Source of the DNA: Myxococcota bacterium
GTDB taxonomy: Bacteria > Myxococcota_A > UBA796 > UBA9615 > JAKLKC01
Length of the DNA stretch: 64,000 nt
NCBI GenBank assembly: GCA_023150875.1
Contig: JAKLKC010000033.1
Coordinates: 1-64,000, forward strand
Reading direction: 5' to 3'
Each line of letters starts with the position of its first letter. Position 1 is the stretch's first letter. Made by a program: the position numbers and the translations under genes. Shown piece after piece: positions 1 through 8,775 of the stretch. Below the pieces are notes generated by a model that saw only the letters and a list, made by a program, of their open reading frames with translations, did no database searches and was not told the DNA's origin.

Positions 1-77
1 TCCGCGTTCCCCACCAGGCTCGCCTGGAGGGACGCCTCCAGGTCCCGGGCCGGCAGCGCGATCCCCCCGTCCCCGGC
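1..77 (-). pseudogene. Fragment of the tolC-like gene (duplicate)
   Basis: These 77 bases are identical to positions 7272-7348, inside the intact TolC-like gene of this window, and in the same orientation. The identity stops sharply at 77/78. The fragment probably continues left of the window, where the rest of a truncated tolC copy would be expected. It marks the left edge of cassette 1: the cassette sits between this partial copy and the complete copy at 6695-8260. Confidence 0.85.
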
Positions 78-388
78 CTGGAGTTCGGCGTTCTGCCACC
101 CCGGAACGCCTCCACTTCGGTGCGCTGCCCCCACCGTTGATGTAGCGGTGGGGCAGCGGGGCGGGGCGGGGCGGGGCGGGGCGGGGTGAGGATACCGCAA
201 GTGTCCGAGATTGTACGAATTTGTTCCGCGCGGGCGCCGCCACGCGCACTCCGGCGACTTGGGTCTGGGGCTTCGCCGGGCCGGGTCCCCGTGCATTTCG
301 GGCCGCACGCTCCGCCGGGCGGGTGCGCTCCGCGGGTACCCTGCCTCCGTCAGCCCGCACCGCCCGGCGGGCGAAAGGAGTCCCCGAA
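78..388. other. Non-coding left end of cassette 1: stem-loop and G-tract repeat
   Basis: I see no convincing gene here. There is a strong stem-loop with arms at 124-136 and 146-157 (12 paired bases with one bulged C, loop of nine bases). It is followed directly by six GGGG tracts separated by single C bases at 158-186, a sequence able to form a G-quadruplex. A less GC-rich stretch follows at about 187-230 and is the likeliest place for the cassette promoter, but I cannot pick out a convincing -35/-10 pair. The ribosome binding site AAAGGAG at 374-380 serves the next gene. Confidence 0.6.
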
Positions 389-781
389 GTGAGCTTCGCC
401 ATGGTCACCCATCCCCTTGCAACCTACTCCGGTTACAACGCCAGCGGCGCCGAGAACGAGTTTGCCGTGCGCATCTCCCAGCCCATCGGGCGCACCAACA
501 AGGAGCTTCGGGTCTGGCTCAACGGCATCGCCCGCTCCGAGGGGACGGCCAACCGGTACGTGAAGGTCATCATCCGCCATTCCCCCGATTCCGGCGTCCA
601 GTCCTTCGCCGAGCACACCGTCGCCATCAACAACAGCACCGTCACCGACCTCGGGTGGCTCACCGGCTACGCCGACCTCGCCAACGAGGGGCCCGTGGGC
701 TCCTTCATCGAGGTCGTCCTGGTGGTGCAGGCCAACGCCGACATCACCTGCCAGGTCTACCTCGAGGCCAAGCCCCTCTGA
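389..781 (+). CDS. Small cassette protein A (unknown family)
   Basis: A 130-residue protein of unknown function and first gene of cassette 1. I chose the GTG at 389 because AAAGGAG (374-380) lies eight bases upstream; an ATG at 401 is the alternative. It aligns along its whole length with the next gene and with the frameshifted gene at 52533: an N-terminal VTHPL motif, then a segment resembling FAVRISQPIG followed by LRVWL, and near the C-terminus GSFIEVVLVV (GDYLEVVLKV and GSYVEVVLTI in the relatives). The alternating hydrophobic pattern suggests an all-beta fold. No signal peptide, membrane segment or cysteine pair is visible. Conservation next to a glycoside-hydrolase-like gene suggests a binding, structural or partner role, which is inference. 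I do not recognise the family. Confidence 0.75.
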   Translation: MSFAMVTHPLATYSGYNASGAENEFAVRISQPIGRTNKELRVWLNGIARSEGTANRYVKVIIRHSPDSGVQSFAEHTVAINNSTVTDLGWLTGYADLANEGPVGSFIEVVLVVQANADITCQVYLEAKPL

Positions 782-827
782 CGGCGCCCGGACCCTCCAC
801 GGGGTCCCCGCTCGGGAGCGCACCGAC

Positions 828-1208
828 ATGGGCGAAGTCATCGTCACCCATCCCCTCACCCTCTTCCAGGCCGCGAACGGGCAGACCCGGTCCTACCGGG
901 TGCGCATCCGCCGCCCTCTCGGCCTCGCGGTCCGCAACCTGCGGGTCAGCGTGGACGTCCAGGAGCGCGCCAACGTCGCGCTGGCCGTGCAGGTCAACCA
1001 CGCCCCCGCCCTGGACGTCCCGGCGTTCGCCACCCACACCGCCAACGCCATCACCGACTCGGGGACCACGGGCCTCTCCACCGGAGCGGCGGACGTGGAC
1101 GGCGCCGGTCCCCTGGGCGACTATCTGGAGGTGGTCCTCAAGGTCACCGGCTCCGGCGGGGTCGGGACCATGGTGGGCGAGGTCTACGTCGAGCCACTGC
1201 CCGGATGA
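828..1208 (+). CDS. Small cassette protein B (paralogue of A)
   Basis: A 126-residue paralogue of the preceding gene. Shared features are IVTHPL near the start, YRVRIRRPLG, LRVSVDV and the C-terminal GDYLEVVLKVTG. The ATG at 828 has a weak GGGAG (814-818) upstream. Its TGA (1206-1208) overlaps an ATG at 1205, but the following gene more likely starts at 1235 behind a better ribosome binding site, so the two are closely spaced and probably co-transcribed. Beta-rich by eye; no signal peptide or transmembrane stretch. Cassette 2 keeps one gene of this family rather than two, so A and B may have arisen by duplication inside cassette 1. Function unknown. Confidence 0.75.
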   Translation: MGEVIVTHPLTLFQAANGQTRSYRVRIRRPLGLAVRNLRVSVDVQERANVALAVQVNHAPALDVPAFATHTANAITDSGTTGLSTGAADVDGAGPLGDYLEVVLKVTGSGGVGTMVGEVYVEPLPG

Positions 1209-1234
1209 GCTGTCCCCCCCGAGGAGGCCGAGAG

Positions 1235-4200
1235 ATGACGTGCGGCTGCGGGAAGGCGGGCGCGGCGGGGACCGGAATAGGATCCCGCGGGCTCGCGGGC
1301 ATGGAGGAGGTCTTCCGCGACCTGCCCTTCCTCCGGGAGCGCTTCCGGGCCAACGCCGAGTACGCTCGCCTCGTCCCAGGCGCAGACTCGGCCGGTGACC
1401 CGGCGTGCGGGAGCCGCGGGTGCCGCGGCACATCCGCCCGGTCCTCGGACGCCTCCGCCGGCGGGCGCCGGCCGTCGTCTCCCGCCGTCAGGCGCCCGCC
1501 GCCGGCCCCGTTCCGGGACCGGATCGGTCGCCTCGTCACCGGCATCCGCAACGGCCTGCCCCACGCCGAAGACTTCCCCTTGGCGGGCTCCGGTCCGAAC
1601 TCCTCAACCGCTGCCGGAGAGTGCCCCTGCGCCAGTGACGGCGATCATGCGCCGGACGGCGGGGTCGGTGAAGCGTCCAGAGCGAGCTGGCTTCCCGAGG
1701 GCACGGACCTGACTCCCTGGTTCGAGGACGCCTTCCTGTTCATGACGAGGGCGATGGGAAACCGTCTCCAGCCCAGAGCCAAGGCCGTGAGTGTGCGGCC
1801 GGTGAGGAGCCGGCCGCGCCGATCACGGTCGACTCCCGCCGCGAGTCAGGGGATCCGGATGCCGCCGCGGACCGCGTCCGGGACCGAGATCCCCTCCCCG
1901 CTTCCCGGCCCCGGAGCGGAAGCCGCCACGTTCGAAACCCCGTGTGACGGGTCATCATGCGCCGCCCCTCCCGCCGAGGGCGGACGAACGGGTCTGTGCT
2001 ACGTCCGCTTCTACCTGTACGCAGACACCGCTGCGGGTGGCGGACTCAGGGCGGATGCGGACCCTCGATACGCCGGGTCCCCCGTGCAACTCGTCCGCGA
2101 CGTCCAGAACCTGGGCGTGTCCCTCGTGCGTCAGATCGAGCACGCCGACGCGGACCTGAGCGCGATGTGGCAGGGAGACGCCATCGGTTGGATTCCGGTG
2201 GCCGACCTGCACCCGGACCCGTGGGACGACGCCACGAGCCCGGACGCGGTGGCGAACGCCGTCGCCGCCAATACATGGGTGCCCCGATGGCAGTGCAGCC
2301 CAGACTTCGCTGCCCCGAGGTACGGTGACGACCCCATCGGGTGGACGTGGGTGGAGTCGACGCGGGCCTGCGGGGCCGGCGCCGCGGAGGACTGTTCCTC
2401 ACCGCACAGTCCGGGAACCTGCCGCCCGGAGTGCGAAGCGCCCGGAGTGTATCGGGACTCGCTGACGGGGGTCGCGGCGCTCGCGGGCGCGGCCGGGCTC
2501 TCGGTCGTGCCCACCCTGTTCAAGAGGTCGGACCGGAGCGTGAGCGTCGATCCCGATCCTGATGCCACTGCTGCGGACTACGCGGAACTTTTCGACGCTG
2601 CCGGCAACGCGTCGAGCGCGTTCTCGTTGGACTACATGCTGGATGACGGAACGGGCACCCCCCGCACCGCGAACCTCTGGCTCGGCACTGTGGACGAGTG
2701 GGCCGACGCCGCGAGCGGGCTCGCGCCGGACCCTCGCGTGTTCCTCCACCAGTACAGGCTCCACCAGGACTTCCTCGTGCAGCTCCTCGACGGTGGAGAC
2801 TGGGGCGCGGGCCTGGACCTCCCGTTCGTCAACCTGGGAAACGAGCTGTACTCGGGTGCGGTGACCGCCGCGGACCTCGGCTGGTACGTGCTCCGGACCT
2901 GCGAGGTGGTGGCGGACTGCGCCCCCACGGCGCAGAAGATCTACCCCGCCCCCAACAGCCTGAGCAACGAGCCCACGGGGGACGCGGCCTACGACACCGC
3001 GTGCGAGACTCTCCTGGCGTCCGAGGAGCTGGCCGTCCCCGCGGCCGAGAGGCAGAACCACGTCCGCCGCATCAAGTGCCACCTGGACGAGACCTTCTTC
3101 CACGTCGTCCGGGCCGCACTCGTGGCCCAGGTCACGGATCCGGACCCCAGCCGCTTCACCGGAGTCTTGGGCCCGAACGTCGACAGTGGATGGCTGAAGT
3201 TCCAGATCGCATACAACCTGTTCACCCATGAGCTGCTGTCCTATCTCTCCACCGTGCTCGGTCCGGACATCGCGGACTGGCAAGCCGCGCTCCTGCCCGT
3301 ACCCTCGAACCCCCGTGACCTCTCTTGGAGCAAAGCCTACCACCGGTGGTTCGTCCGCCTCGTCTCCCACCTGAACCTCCGCGCGCCCTTCGAGGTCATG
3401 GACTTCCACTGGTACAACGCCAACGGTCCCCGCTGGGAGAGCGAGCAGTTCAACTTCGGTGGCTTCCTCTATCTCTCTGCCGCACGGCACCATGTGGACG
3501 CCATCCGCGGTCGCCTTGCCGATTGGTGGACCAATGGCGACGACCTCCCCATCTGGTGCAGCGAGACAGGGATCTCCAGTGGGCTGGAGCCCTGCCACTT
3601 CATCGAGCGGAGCGTCGTGGACGTAGCCAACGGCGTCCGTTGCATCGTCCACCACTCCTCCTCGCTCTGGCCCATGGCCGATAACTTCGGCGTGCCCATC
3701 CCGAAGCTCGAGCAGTTCGAGTTCCGCGTAGCCCCGGACATCGTGATTGGCTCCCTCTATCCCGCGACCGTGTCGTTCCCGCCCGACGTGATGGAGGGCG
3801 TCGGCCTCGACCTGGTCTCCTCCTGCCCGGACGCTCCCGCGGTCGGCAGCCAGCCCTGGCCGCGCTGGGTGTTCACCGACCAGCACGAGCAGGCGGTCCA
3901 GGTGTGGACGCGGCTCTCGTACCTCGCCGGCTGCGGGACGGAGCGGGTGTTCTGGTACACCAACCAGGGAAACTCCATCAAGGGGACGACCGAGGGTGGG
4001 GTGGAGGGGTTCTACACCTACGGGGTGACCGAAGATGGGGTCTTCTCACGGGTCCGCGAGCTTACCCCGGGGGAGTTTCAATGCACTTCCGTCGCGGACG
4101 ACACACTGTACGCTCGACGCCCCAAGCGACCAGCGTGGTGCGCGCTGCGTCGGTGGAACCAGTTCCTCGACCGCTACTCCTGTGCTCGCCTGCTCCTGTC

Positions 4201-4762
4201 CGGTGAAGACCCGCAACGCGGCGCATACGCGGTCGTGTTCCGACGGGACCCCACGAGTACGGGCACCGGTGCCGCCGCACACTCCGCCGCGGACTACCCC
4301 TATGCACTCGTGGCGTGGGCGGACCCCAGCGCATACTCGGACTCGGACATGACCGCGGCGCTCACGGCCGCCGTGGGTGCGGGGCCCGCCGCGCCCTCGT
4401 TCCGCATCGGATTCCGCCGCGACGCCGCCGCGGTGGCCTCGCCCCTCCGGGTCCAGACCGTCCCCACCGTCGCAGTGGAGGGCACAGGACCCTACGAGGT
4501 GGCCTGCGCGGACGACGCAGCATCCCCCCCTCCCGCGGGTGCGGACGGGAGCCACTACCAGGGCCATTACTGGGTCTTCGGACCCGACTCGCTCCTCGCC
4601 GAGGACGGCGCGGGCGTCTCGGTGATCGACGTCTTCGCCGAGGCGCGTCACCTCGATCCCGATGCTCGGGAGATGCCGATCCTGCTGCTGCTCCCTCCGG
4701 GGGAGTTGTTCCACGGCGACGCAGCCGGCGGGACGCTGCTCTGCACGCTCGATCCGGTCTAG
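1235..4762 (+). CDS. Giant glycoside-hydrolase-like protein (clan GH-A-type TIM barrel)
   Basis: An 1175-residue protein. Start at 1235 is preferred over 1205 because GAGGAGG (1221-1227) lies seven bases upstream. Residues 1 to about 240 are low-complexity, rich in Pro, Arg and Ser. The rest looks like one large catalytic domain: YVRFYLY (about 255), LVRQIEHADADLSAMW, NLGNEL with Asn536-Glu537, DFHWY with His725, WCSETG with Glu777, and RVFWYTNQG. An NE pair at the end of one strand and a second Glu several strands later is the signature of clan A retaining glycoside hydrolases (families 5, 10, 39 and others). The same motifs recur in the cassette 2 relative, which otherwise differs a lot, so they are probably the active site. 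A beta-sandwich-like C-terminal part follows. There is no clear Sec signal. Substrate unknown; family assignment is inference. Confidence 0.65.
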   Translation: MTCGCGKAGAAGTGIGSRGLAGMEEVFRDLPFLRERFRANAEYARLVPGADSAGDPACGSRGCRGTSARSSDASAGGRRPSSPAVRRPPPAPFRDRIGRLVTGIRNGLPHAEDFPLAGSGPNSSTAAGECPCASDGDHAPDGGVGEASRASWLPEGTDLTPWFEDAFLFMTRAMGNRLQPRAKAVSVRPVRSRPRRSRSTPAASQGIRMPPRTASGTEIPSPLPGPGAEAATFETPCDGSSCAAPPAEGGRTGLCYVRFYLYADTAAGGGLRADADPRYAGSPVQLVRDVQNLGVSLVRQIEHADADLSAMWQGDAIGWIPVADLHPDPWDDATSPDAVANAVAANTWVPRWQCSPDFAAPRYGDDPIGWTWVESTRACGAGAAEDCSSPHSPGTCRPECEAPGVYRDSLTGVAALAGAAGLSVVPTLFKRSDRSVSVDPDPDATAADYAELFDAAGNASSAFSLDYMLDDGTGTPRTANLWLGTVDEWADAASGLAPDPRVFLHQYRLHQDFLVQLLDGGDWGAGLDLPFVNLGNELYSGAVTAADLGWYVLRTCEVVADCAPTAQKIYPAPNSLSNEPTGDAAYDTACETLLASEELAVPAAERQNHVRRIKCHLDETFFHVVRAALVAQVTDPDPSRFTGVLGPNVDSGWLKFQIAYNLFTHELLSYLSTVLGPDIADWQAALLPVPSNPRDLSWSKAYHRWFVRLVSHLNLRAPFEVMDFHWYNANGPRWESEQFNFGGFLYLSAARHHVDAIRGRLADWWTNGDDLPIWCSETGISSGLEPCHFIERSVVDVANGVRCIVHHSSSLWPMADNFGVPIPKLEQFEFRVAPDIVIGSLYPATVSFPPDVMEGVGLDLVSSCPDAPAVGSQPWPRWVFTDQHEQAVQVWTRLSYLAGCGTERVFWYTNQGNSIKGTTEGGVEGFYTYGVTEDGVFSRVRELTPGEFQCTSVADDTLYARRPKRPAWCALRRWNQFLDRYSCARLLLSGEDPQRGAYAVVFRRDPTSTGTGAAAHSAADYPYALVAWADPSAYSDSDMTAALTAAVGAGPAAPSFRIGFRRDAAAVASPLRVQTVPTVAVEGTGPYEVACADDAASPPPAGADGSHYQGHYWVFGPDSLLAEDGAGVSVIDVFAEARHLDPDAREMPILLLLPPGELFHGDAAGGTLLCTLDPV

Positions 4763-4805
4763 GCGAGGCAAACCCGGCCACGTTACACCTGGGGGAGGAA
4801 GCAAG

Positions 4806-6605
4806 ATGAGCCGCCGGGCACGCAAGACCTTGCTCGGGTGGGTTGGGTGCTCCGCCCTGCTCCTGGGGGTGGGGTGCGGGCCAAACGACGCCGACGACGA
4901 CTCGACGCCGGCGGACGACGACTCGACCTTCCCGGACGACGACACCGGGGCCGATGACGACGGCACGCCCCCGGACGACGATACCACGTCCGACGACGAC
5001 TCCACCCCGACGGACGGAGATGGCGACGGGGCACCGTCGGACGTGGACTGTGACGACACCGACCCGTCGGTGCACCCCGGCGCCGCGGAGTCCTGCGACG
5101 GGCGCGACGAGGACTGCTCGGGAGCCCCCGACGACCCGTTCGACGCGGACGGCGACGGGGCGGCGGGATCCGAGGACTGCCCCCCTGAGTTTCGGACCGA
5201 CTGCGACGACTCGGACCCCGCTGTACACCCGGGGGCCATCGACGCCTGTGGCGATGGGGTCGACAGCGACTGCACCGGAGACGAGGTAGGGTGCCGATAC
5301 ACTGGGACGAGGGTCGTGTCGGACGCGCCGGTGCGGCTATACGCCCAGGACTACGACGGCTACCTGGGCGGCGGGGACGCGGTGGCAGGAGGTGGTGACA
5401 TCAACGCGGACGGGTTTCCCGACCTGGTGCTGGGCATTCCTTGGTTGGACATTGGCTACGGCGTCGGACTGGTCGCATACGGTTCCTTTGCAGAGGGTTC
5501 GTGGGACGTAGTCGGTGAGGGGGGAACGGGCGGTGACGGCGTTTTCGGCGACTGGTGGGAGAGCGAGGCGGGGACCAGCGTCGCCATCGCCGGCGACGTG
5601 GACGGAGACGGTTACGACGACGTACTGGTGGGCGCCCCCAACGAGTTCGGTGCCCTCGGAGAGGAGCAGGCGGGGATCGCGTACTTCGTCAGCGGTCCCG
5701 TCGAAGGGGGGTACGGACTCGACAACGGGAGGCTGACGGCGTACGTGAGGGGGACCACGATCTTCGATAGGATCGGCGCAATTGTCGCCAGTGCCGGGGA
5801 CGTCGACGGAGATGGATTCGGCGACATCCTGGTCGGAGGGAGAGGCCCCTTCCGCCTGTTCTACGGACCCGTGACAGGGGCGCTCACCCCGGAAGACGCG
5901 GACGCCACTCTGCAATGGTCCGACCCAACCCTGGGTGACGGTGGAGGGACAGCGGTCGCTGGCGCGCGCGACGTCAACGGGGACGGATTGGACGATGTAC
6001 TCTACAGCGTTGGAGAGAACGCGGTCGCTCTGGTCCTGGGCCCGCTCTCCGGTCCCGTGACCACGTCGGACGGAGCCGCACTCTTCACCTCGGACGAGTG
6101 GCGACCGGCGCTGGGCACGTCGGTCGCGCTCGCCGGTGACGTGAACGGGGACGGCGTCGAAGACGTCGTCCTGGGGGCCATGGGTGCGGACGGCGTCGTG
6201 GAGGACGCGGGCGCCATCTACGTGTTCCACGGGCCGTTCTCGGGGGAGCACCCCGTGACCACGGCGGACGCCACCCTCATGGGCGAGGGGGGGGAAGGGG
6301 CCGGGCATGCCCTCGCCTCCACCGGAGACGTCAACCAGGATGGCTACGCGGACTTCCTCGTCGGCGCTTACCGGTATGGCGGATTGGGGGCGGAGTCGGG
6401 GGAAGCATACCTGGTCTACGGACCCGTCTCGGGCACCGTCTCCCTGCCGGATGTGGGAGCGCGCTTCCAGGGCGACGCAGCCGGTGACCGCGCCGGGTAC
6501 GCCGTGGCCGGCGTCGGCGACCTGGACTCCGACGGCTACCCCGACTTCATCATCGGCGCACCCCGCAGCCCCGGTGCCTACCTCTTCTGGGGGCGCGGAG
6601 ATTGA
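4806..6605 (+). CDS. FG-GAP beta-propeller lipoprotein with MopE-type motifs
   Basis: A 599-residue lipoprotein starting at ATG 4806 behind GGGGGAGGAA. The signal peptide ends in a lipobox (LLLGVGC). An acidic linker of DDD repeats follows, then two MopE-type metal-binding motifs (DCDDTDPSVHPGA, CDGRDEDCSG and a second set). The remainder holds seven FG-GAP/integrin-type repeats with calcium-loop sequences such as GDVDGDGYDDVLVGAP, consistent with a seven-bladed propeller. It is expected to sit on the outer surface, anchored by lipid, and to bind calcium and a protein or glycan partner. It is the last gene of cassette 1; the cassette 2 counterpart at 58283 has the same architecture. The partner is unknown, but linkage suggests it works with the hydrolase-like protein. 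Confidence 0.8.
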   Translation: MSRRARKTLLGWVGCSALLLGVGCGPNDADDDSTPADDDSTFPDDDTGADDDGTPPDDDTTSDDDSTPTDGDGDGAPSDVDCDDTDPSVHPGAAESCDGRDEDCSGAPDDPFDADGDGAAGSEDCPPEFRTDCDDSDPAVHPGAIDACGDGVDSDCTGDEVGCRYTGTRVVSDAPVRLYAQDYDGYLGGGDAVAGGGDINADGFPDLVLGIPWLDIGYGVGLVAYGSFAEGSWDVVGEGGTGGDGVFGDWWESEAGTSVAIAGDVDGDGYDDVLVGAPNEFGALGEEQAGIAYFVSGPVEGGYGLDNGRLTAYVRGTTIFDRIGAIVASAGDVDGDGFGDILVGGRGPFRLFYGPVTGALTPEDADATLQWSDPTLGDGGGTAVAGARDVNGDGLDDVLYSVGENAVALVLGPLSGPVTTSDGAALFTSDEWRPALGTSVALAGDVNGDGVEDVVLGAMGADGVVEDAGAIYVFHGPFSGEHPVTTADATLMGEGGEGAGHALASTGDVNQDGYADFLVGAYRYGGLGAESGEAYLVYGPVSGTVSLPDVGARFQGDAAGDRAGYAVAGVGDLDSDGYPDFIIGAPRSPGAYLFWGRGD

Positions 6606-6694
6606 GAAGGTGCTTCGCACCGGTGCGCCTGCAGTTGGACCAGGGGTTCTCCTTCGGAGGCCCGGGGCTGTGACCGCCCGCGGATGGCCCTCCC

Positions 6695-8260
6695 CTACCG
6701 CACCTCCAGCCCCAGCGCGTCCAACAGGCTGCCCCGCACCGCCTCCAGGTCCACCCGGGCCTTCAGGGCGTCCAGGCGGGCGCGCTCGGCCATGAGCTCG
6801 GCCTCCTTCAGGATGGCCTCGGCGTCCAGCACGTCCCGGGTGGTGGCCTTGCCCACCCGGTAGCGGGCGTCCTCGGCCTCGGCGCTCTTGCGGGCGCTCT
6901 CCACCCGGGCGGCGGCCACCCGGGCCTGCTCCTCCAGGCTCTGGATGTTCCACCACGCCTGCTCCACGCTGGACACCACTTGGGCCTCCAGCGCCTGCTG
7001 CTGGAGGAGGGCGCTCTCCACGTCGGCCTTGCGCTGGCGGAAGGCCGCCGTCGCCTGGCGGCCCCCGAGGGGCAGGGTCAGGGTCGCGCCGATGGCCATG
7101 GTGCGGTTCGTCGAACCGAACGCCCTCTCGGGGGGCTCGGCGTCGGGCCCCGTGTCCCGGTAGCCGTTCAGGCTCAGGCTCGCCTGGAGGTCCAGGGAGG
7201 GCAGGCGGTCGTGGGTCGCCACCGCCAGGCGGATCCGCCGCGACTCCAGGCTCCGCCGGGCCAACAGCACCTCCGCGTTCCCCACCAGGCTCGCCTGGAG
7301 GGACGCCTCCAGGTCCCGGGCCGGCAGCGCGATCCCCCCGTCCCCGGCGGGCTGGGGGAGGGCGCGGGCCAGGGGATCGCCCGCATCCGGGGCCAGCAGC
7401 AGCCGGAGGGCCTGGGCCGCGAGCCGGGACGCCACCTGGGCCTGGAGCAGCTCCCCCTCCCGGGCCGCCACCGCCTCCTCCACCTTCCAGATCTCGATGG
7501 GGGCCAGGTCCCCCACCTCGATGCGGGCCCGGGCCACCTCCCGCTGGTCCCGCGCCCGCTCCAGCGCCAGCCGGGCGAGCTCCTCCGCCCGGGCCGCGTA
7601 GCGCAGGTCCCACCACGCCTTGAGCACCTGCCCCGCCACGTCCTGGGCCTCCCGGTCCCGGTCCAGCTCCGCCACGTCCCGCCCCACCTTCGCCTCCCGC
7701 AGCGAGGCCAGGTTGTAGGCGGGCCCGAGGCCCTTCAGCAGGTGCTGGGTCAGTCCCAGAGTCACCGAGGTGTTCCAGTAGCGGCTGTCGATCTCCAGGT
7801 CCTGGTCCCCGAAGGCGTCCGGGTAGAGCTGGTACTGGCGGCTGTAGGTGCGGCCCACCTGGGCCGAGAGGGTGGTGCCGGTGGGCAGCAGCCCCGACAG
7901 CCCCAGCTTCGCCGAGAAGGACTGGTCGATGGCGTCCGGGGGATCGGTGCCCAGGAAGCTCTGGCCGCCGCTCCGGCCCTGGTAGTCGCTGCCGTCGGCG
8001 TCGAGCTGCACCTGGGGATCGAACATCGACGAGGCCGCCATCACCGCCGCCTCGGCGGAGATCACGTCCTGGCGCCGGATCCGGACCTGCCAGTTGCGCT
8101 CCAGCGCCTGGCGCAGGGCGTCCCCCAGGTCCACCGGCACCCCCTCCACCGGGGGCGGCGACTCCTGGGCCGCCGCCGGGGGGCCGGCGAGCAGGGCGAC
8201 GAGGACCCCCGCCAGGGCGGCGAGGAGGGGGCGGCGGGCGGCACGTGCGGGGCGCTTCAT
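6695..8260 (-). CDS. TolC-family outer-membrane efflux protein
   Basis: 521 residues from ATG 8260. The open frame extends further upstream, but that part is a relic of the neighbouring RND gene, not tolC. A signal peptide (LLAALAGVLVALLAG, cut near AAAQ) leads into two repeated alpha-helical coiled-coil halves typical of the outer-membrane factor family, including VDLGDALRQALERNW at the start of the first half and LSLNGY strands. It forms the exit duct for the RND pump encoded upstream on the same strand (9172-17023). Cassette 1 lies immediately downstream, and a second partial copy of this gene lies at 1-77. The toxin-antitoxin insert separates it from the RND gene with which it probably once overlapped. 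Confidence 0.85.
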   Translation of the reverse strand: MKRPARAARRPLLAALAGVLVALLAGPPAAAQESPPPVEGVPVDLGDALRQALERNWQVRIRRQDVISAEAAVMAASSMFDPQVQLDADGSDYQGRSGGQSFLGTDPPDAIDQSFSAKLGLSGLLPTGTTLSAQVGRTYSRQYQLYPDAFGDQDLEIDSRYWNTSVTLGLTQHLLKGLGPAYNLASLREAKVGRDVAELDRDREAQDVAGQVLKAWWDLRYAARAEELARLALERARDQREVARARIEVGDLAPIEIWKVEEAVAAREGELLQAQVASRLAAQALRLLLAPDAGDPLARALPQPAGDGGIALPARDLEASLQASLVGNAEVLLARRSLESRRIRLAVATHDRLPSLDLQASLSLNGYRDTGPDAEPPERAFGSTNRTMAIGATLTLPLGGRQATAAFRQRKADVESALLQQQALEAQVVSSVEQAWWNIQSLEEQARVAAARVESARKSAEAEDARYRVGKATTRDVLDAEAILKEAELMAERARLDALKARVDLEAVRGSLLDALGLEVR

Positions 8261-8372
8261 GGGCTCTTCGGGGCTCCCCAGAGGACGGACCGGGGCGCGG
8301 CCCAGGGGATGGTAGGAGATGCACACCAGGTTGGCATCGCCCACGGCGAGGGGGACGAGGCCGATACCGTCG
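8261..8372 (-). pseudogene. Relic of the RND gene 3' end (left copy of a duplicated flank)
   Basis: 8261-8296 matches 9195-9230 and about 8297-8372 matches about 9343-9419, both in the same orientation. The 112 or so bases between those two blocks in the right copy (about 9231-9342) are missing here. Translated on the minus strand it gives IGLVPLAVGDANLV, the same words as the end of the intact RND protein. It lies directly upstream of the tolC start codon and is the scar left at the left edge of the toxin-antitoxin insert. Confidence 0.85.
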
Positions 8373-8388
8373 GTGGATTCCGCCCCGT

Positions 8389-8775
8389 TCACCAGATCGC
8401 CCTCACCACCCCCGAACCGCGGATCGCGTCGTCCTTGGTGACGAGCGGAGCGTCGAGGGAGAGTGCCGTCGCCACGATGAGGCGGTCGGCGGGGTCACCG
8501 TGGAACGGTGCGGGGAGAAAGACGCTCAGGGTGGCGATCTCGGCCGTCACCGGCTCGACGTCGAGGCGACTGAAACGACACGCCTGGCGGATCCACTCCC
8601 GAGGCTCGGTCGCGACCGTCAACCGCTTCTTCTCGATGAGCTTGGCGGCTTCCCAGCAGCTCATCGCGCTGATCCGGAGCCGTCGCGCACCATCGATGGC
8701 CTTGCGGGCCTCGGCGGACAGGAGATCGGGCGAGGAGGCCCACCAGAGCCAGGCATGGGTGTCGAGCACGATCAC
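8389..8775 (-). CDS. PIN-domain toxin (VapC-like ribonuclease)
   Basis: 128 residues with a PIN-domain layout: MIVLDTH (Asp5), SCWEAAKL (Glu42) and HGDPADRLIVATAL (Asp94, Asp97), the four acidic residues that bind magnesium in the family. PIN toxins of this type cleave RNA (tRNA or rRNA in characterised cases). The start ATG overlaps the stop of the antitoxin gene by four bases, so the pair is translationally coupled. Length matches typical VapC toxins. The pair sits alone in an insert of about 0.8 kb (8373-9179) between the RND and tolC genes. Confidence 0.88.
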   Translation of the reverse strand: MIVLDTHAWLWWASSPDLLSAEARKAIDGARRLRISAMSCWEAAKLIEKKRLTVATEPREWIRQACRFSRLDVEPVTAEIATLSVFLPAPFHGDPADRLIVATALSLDAPLVTKDDAIRGSGVVRAIW

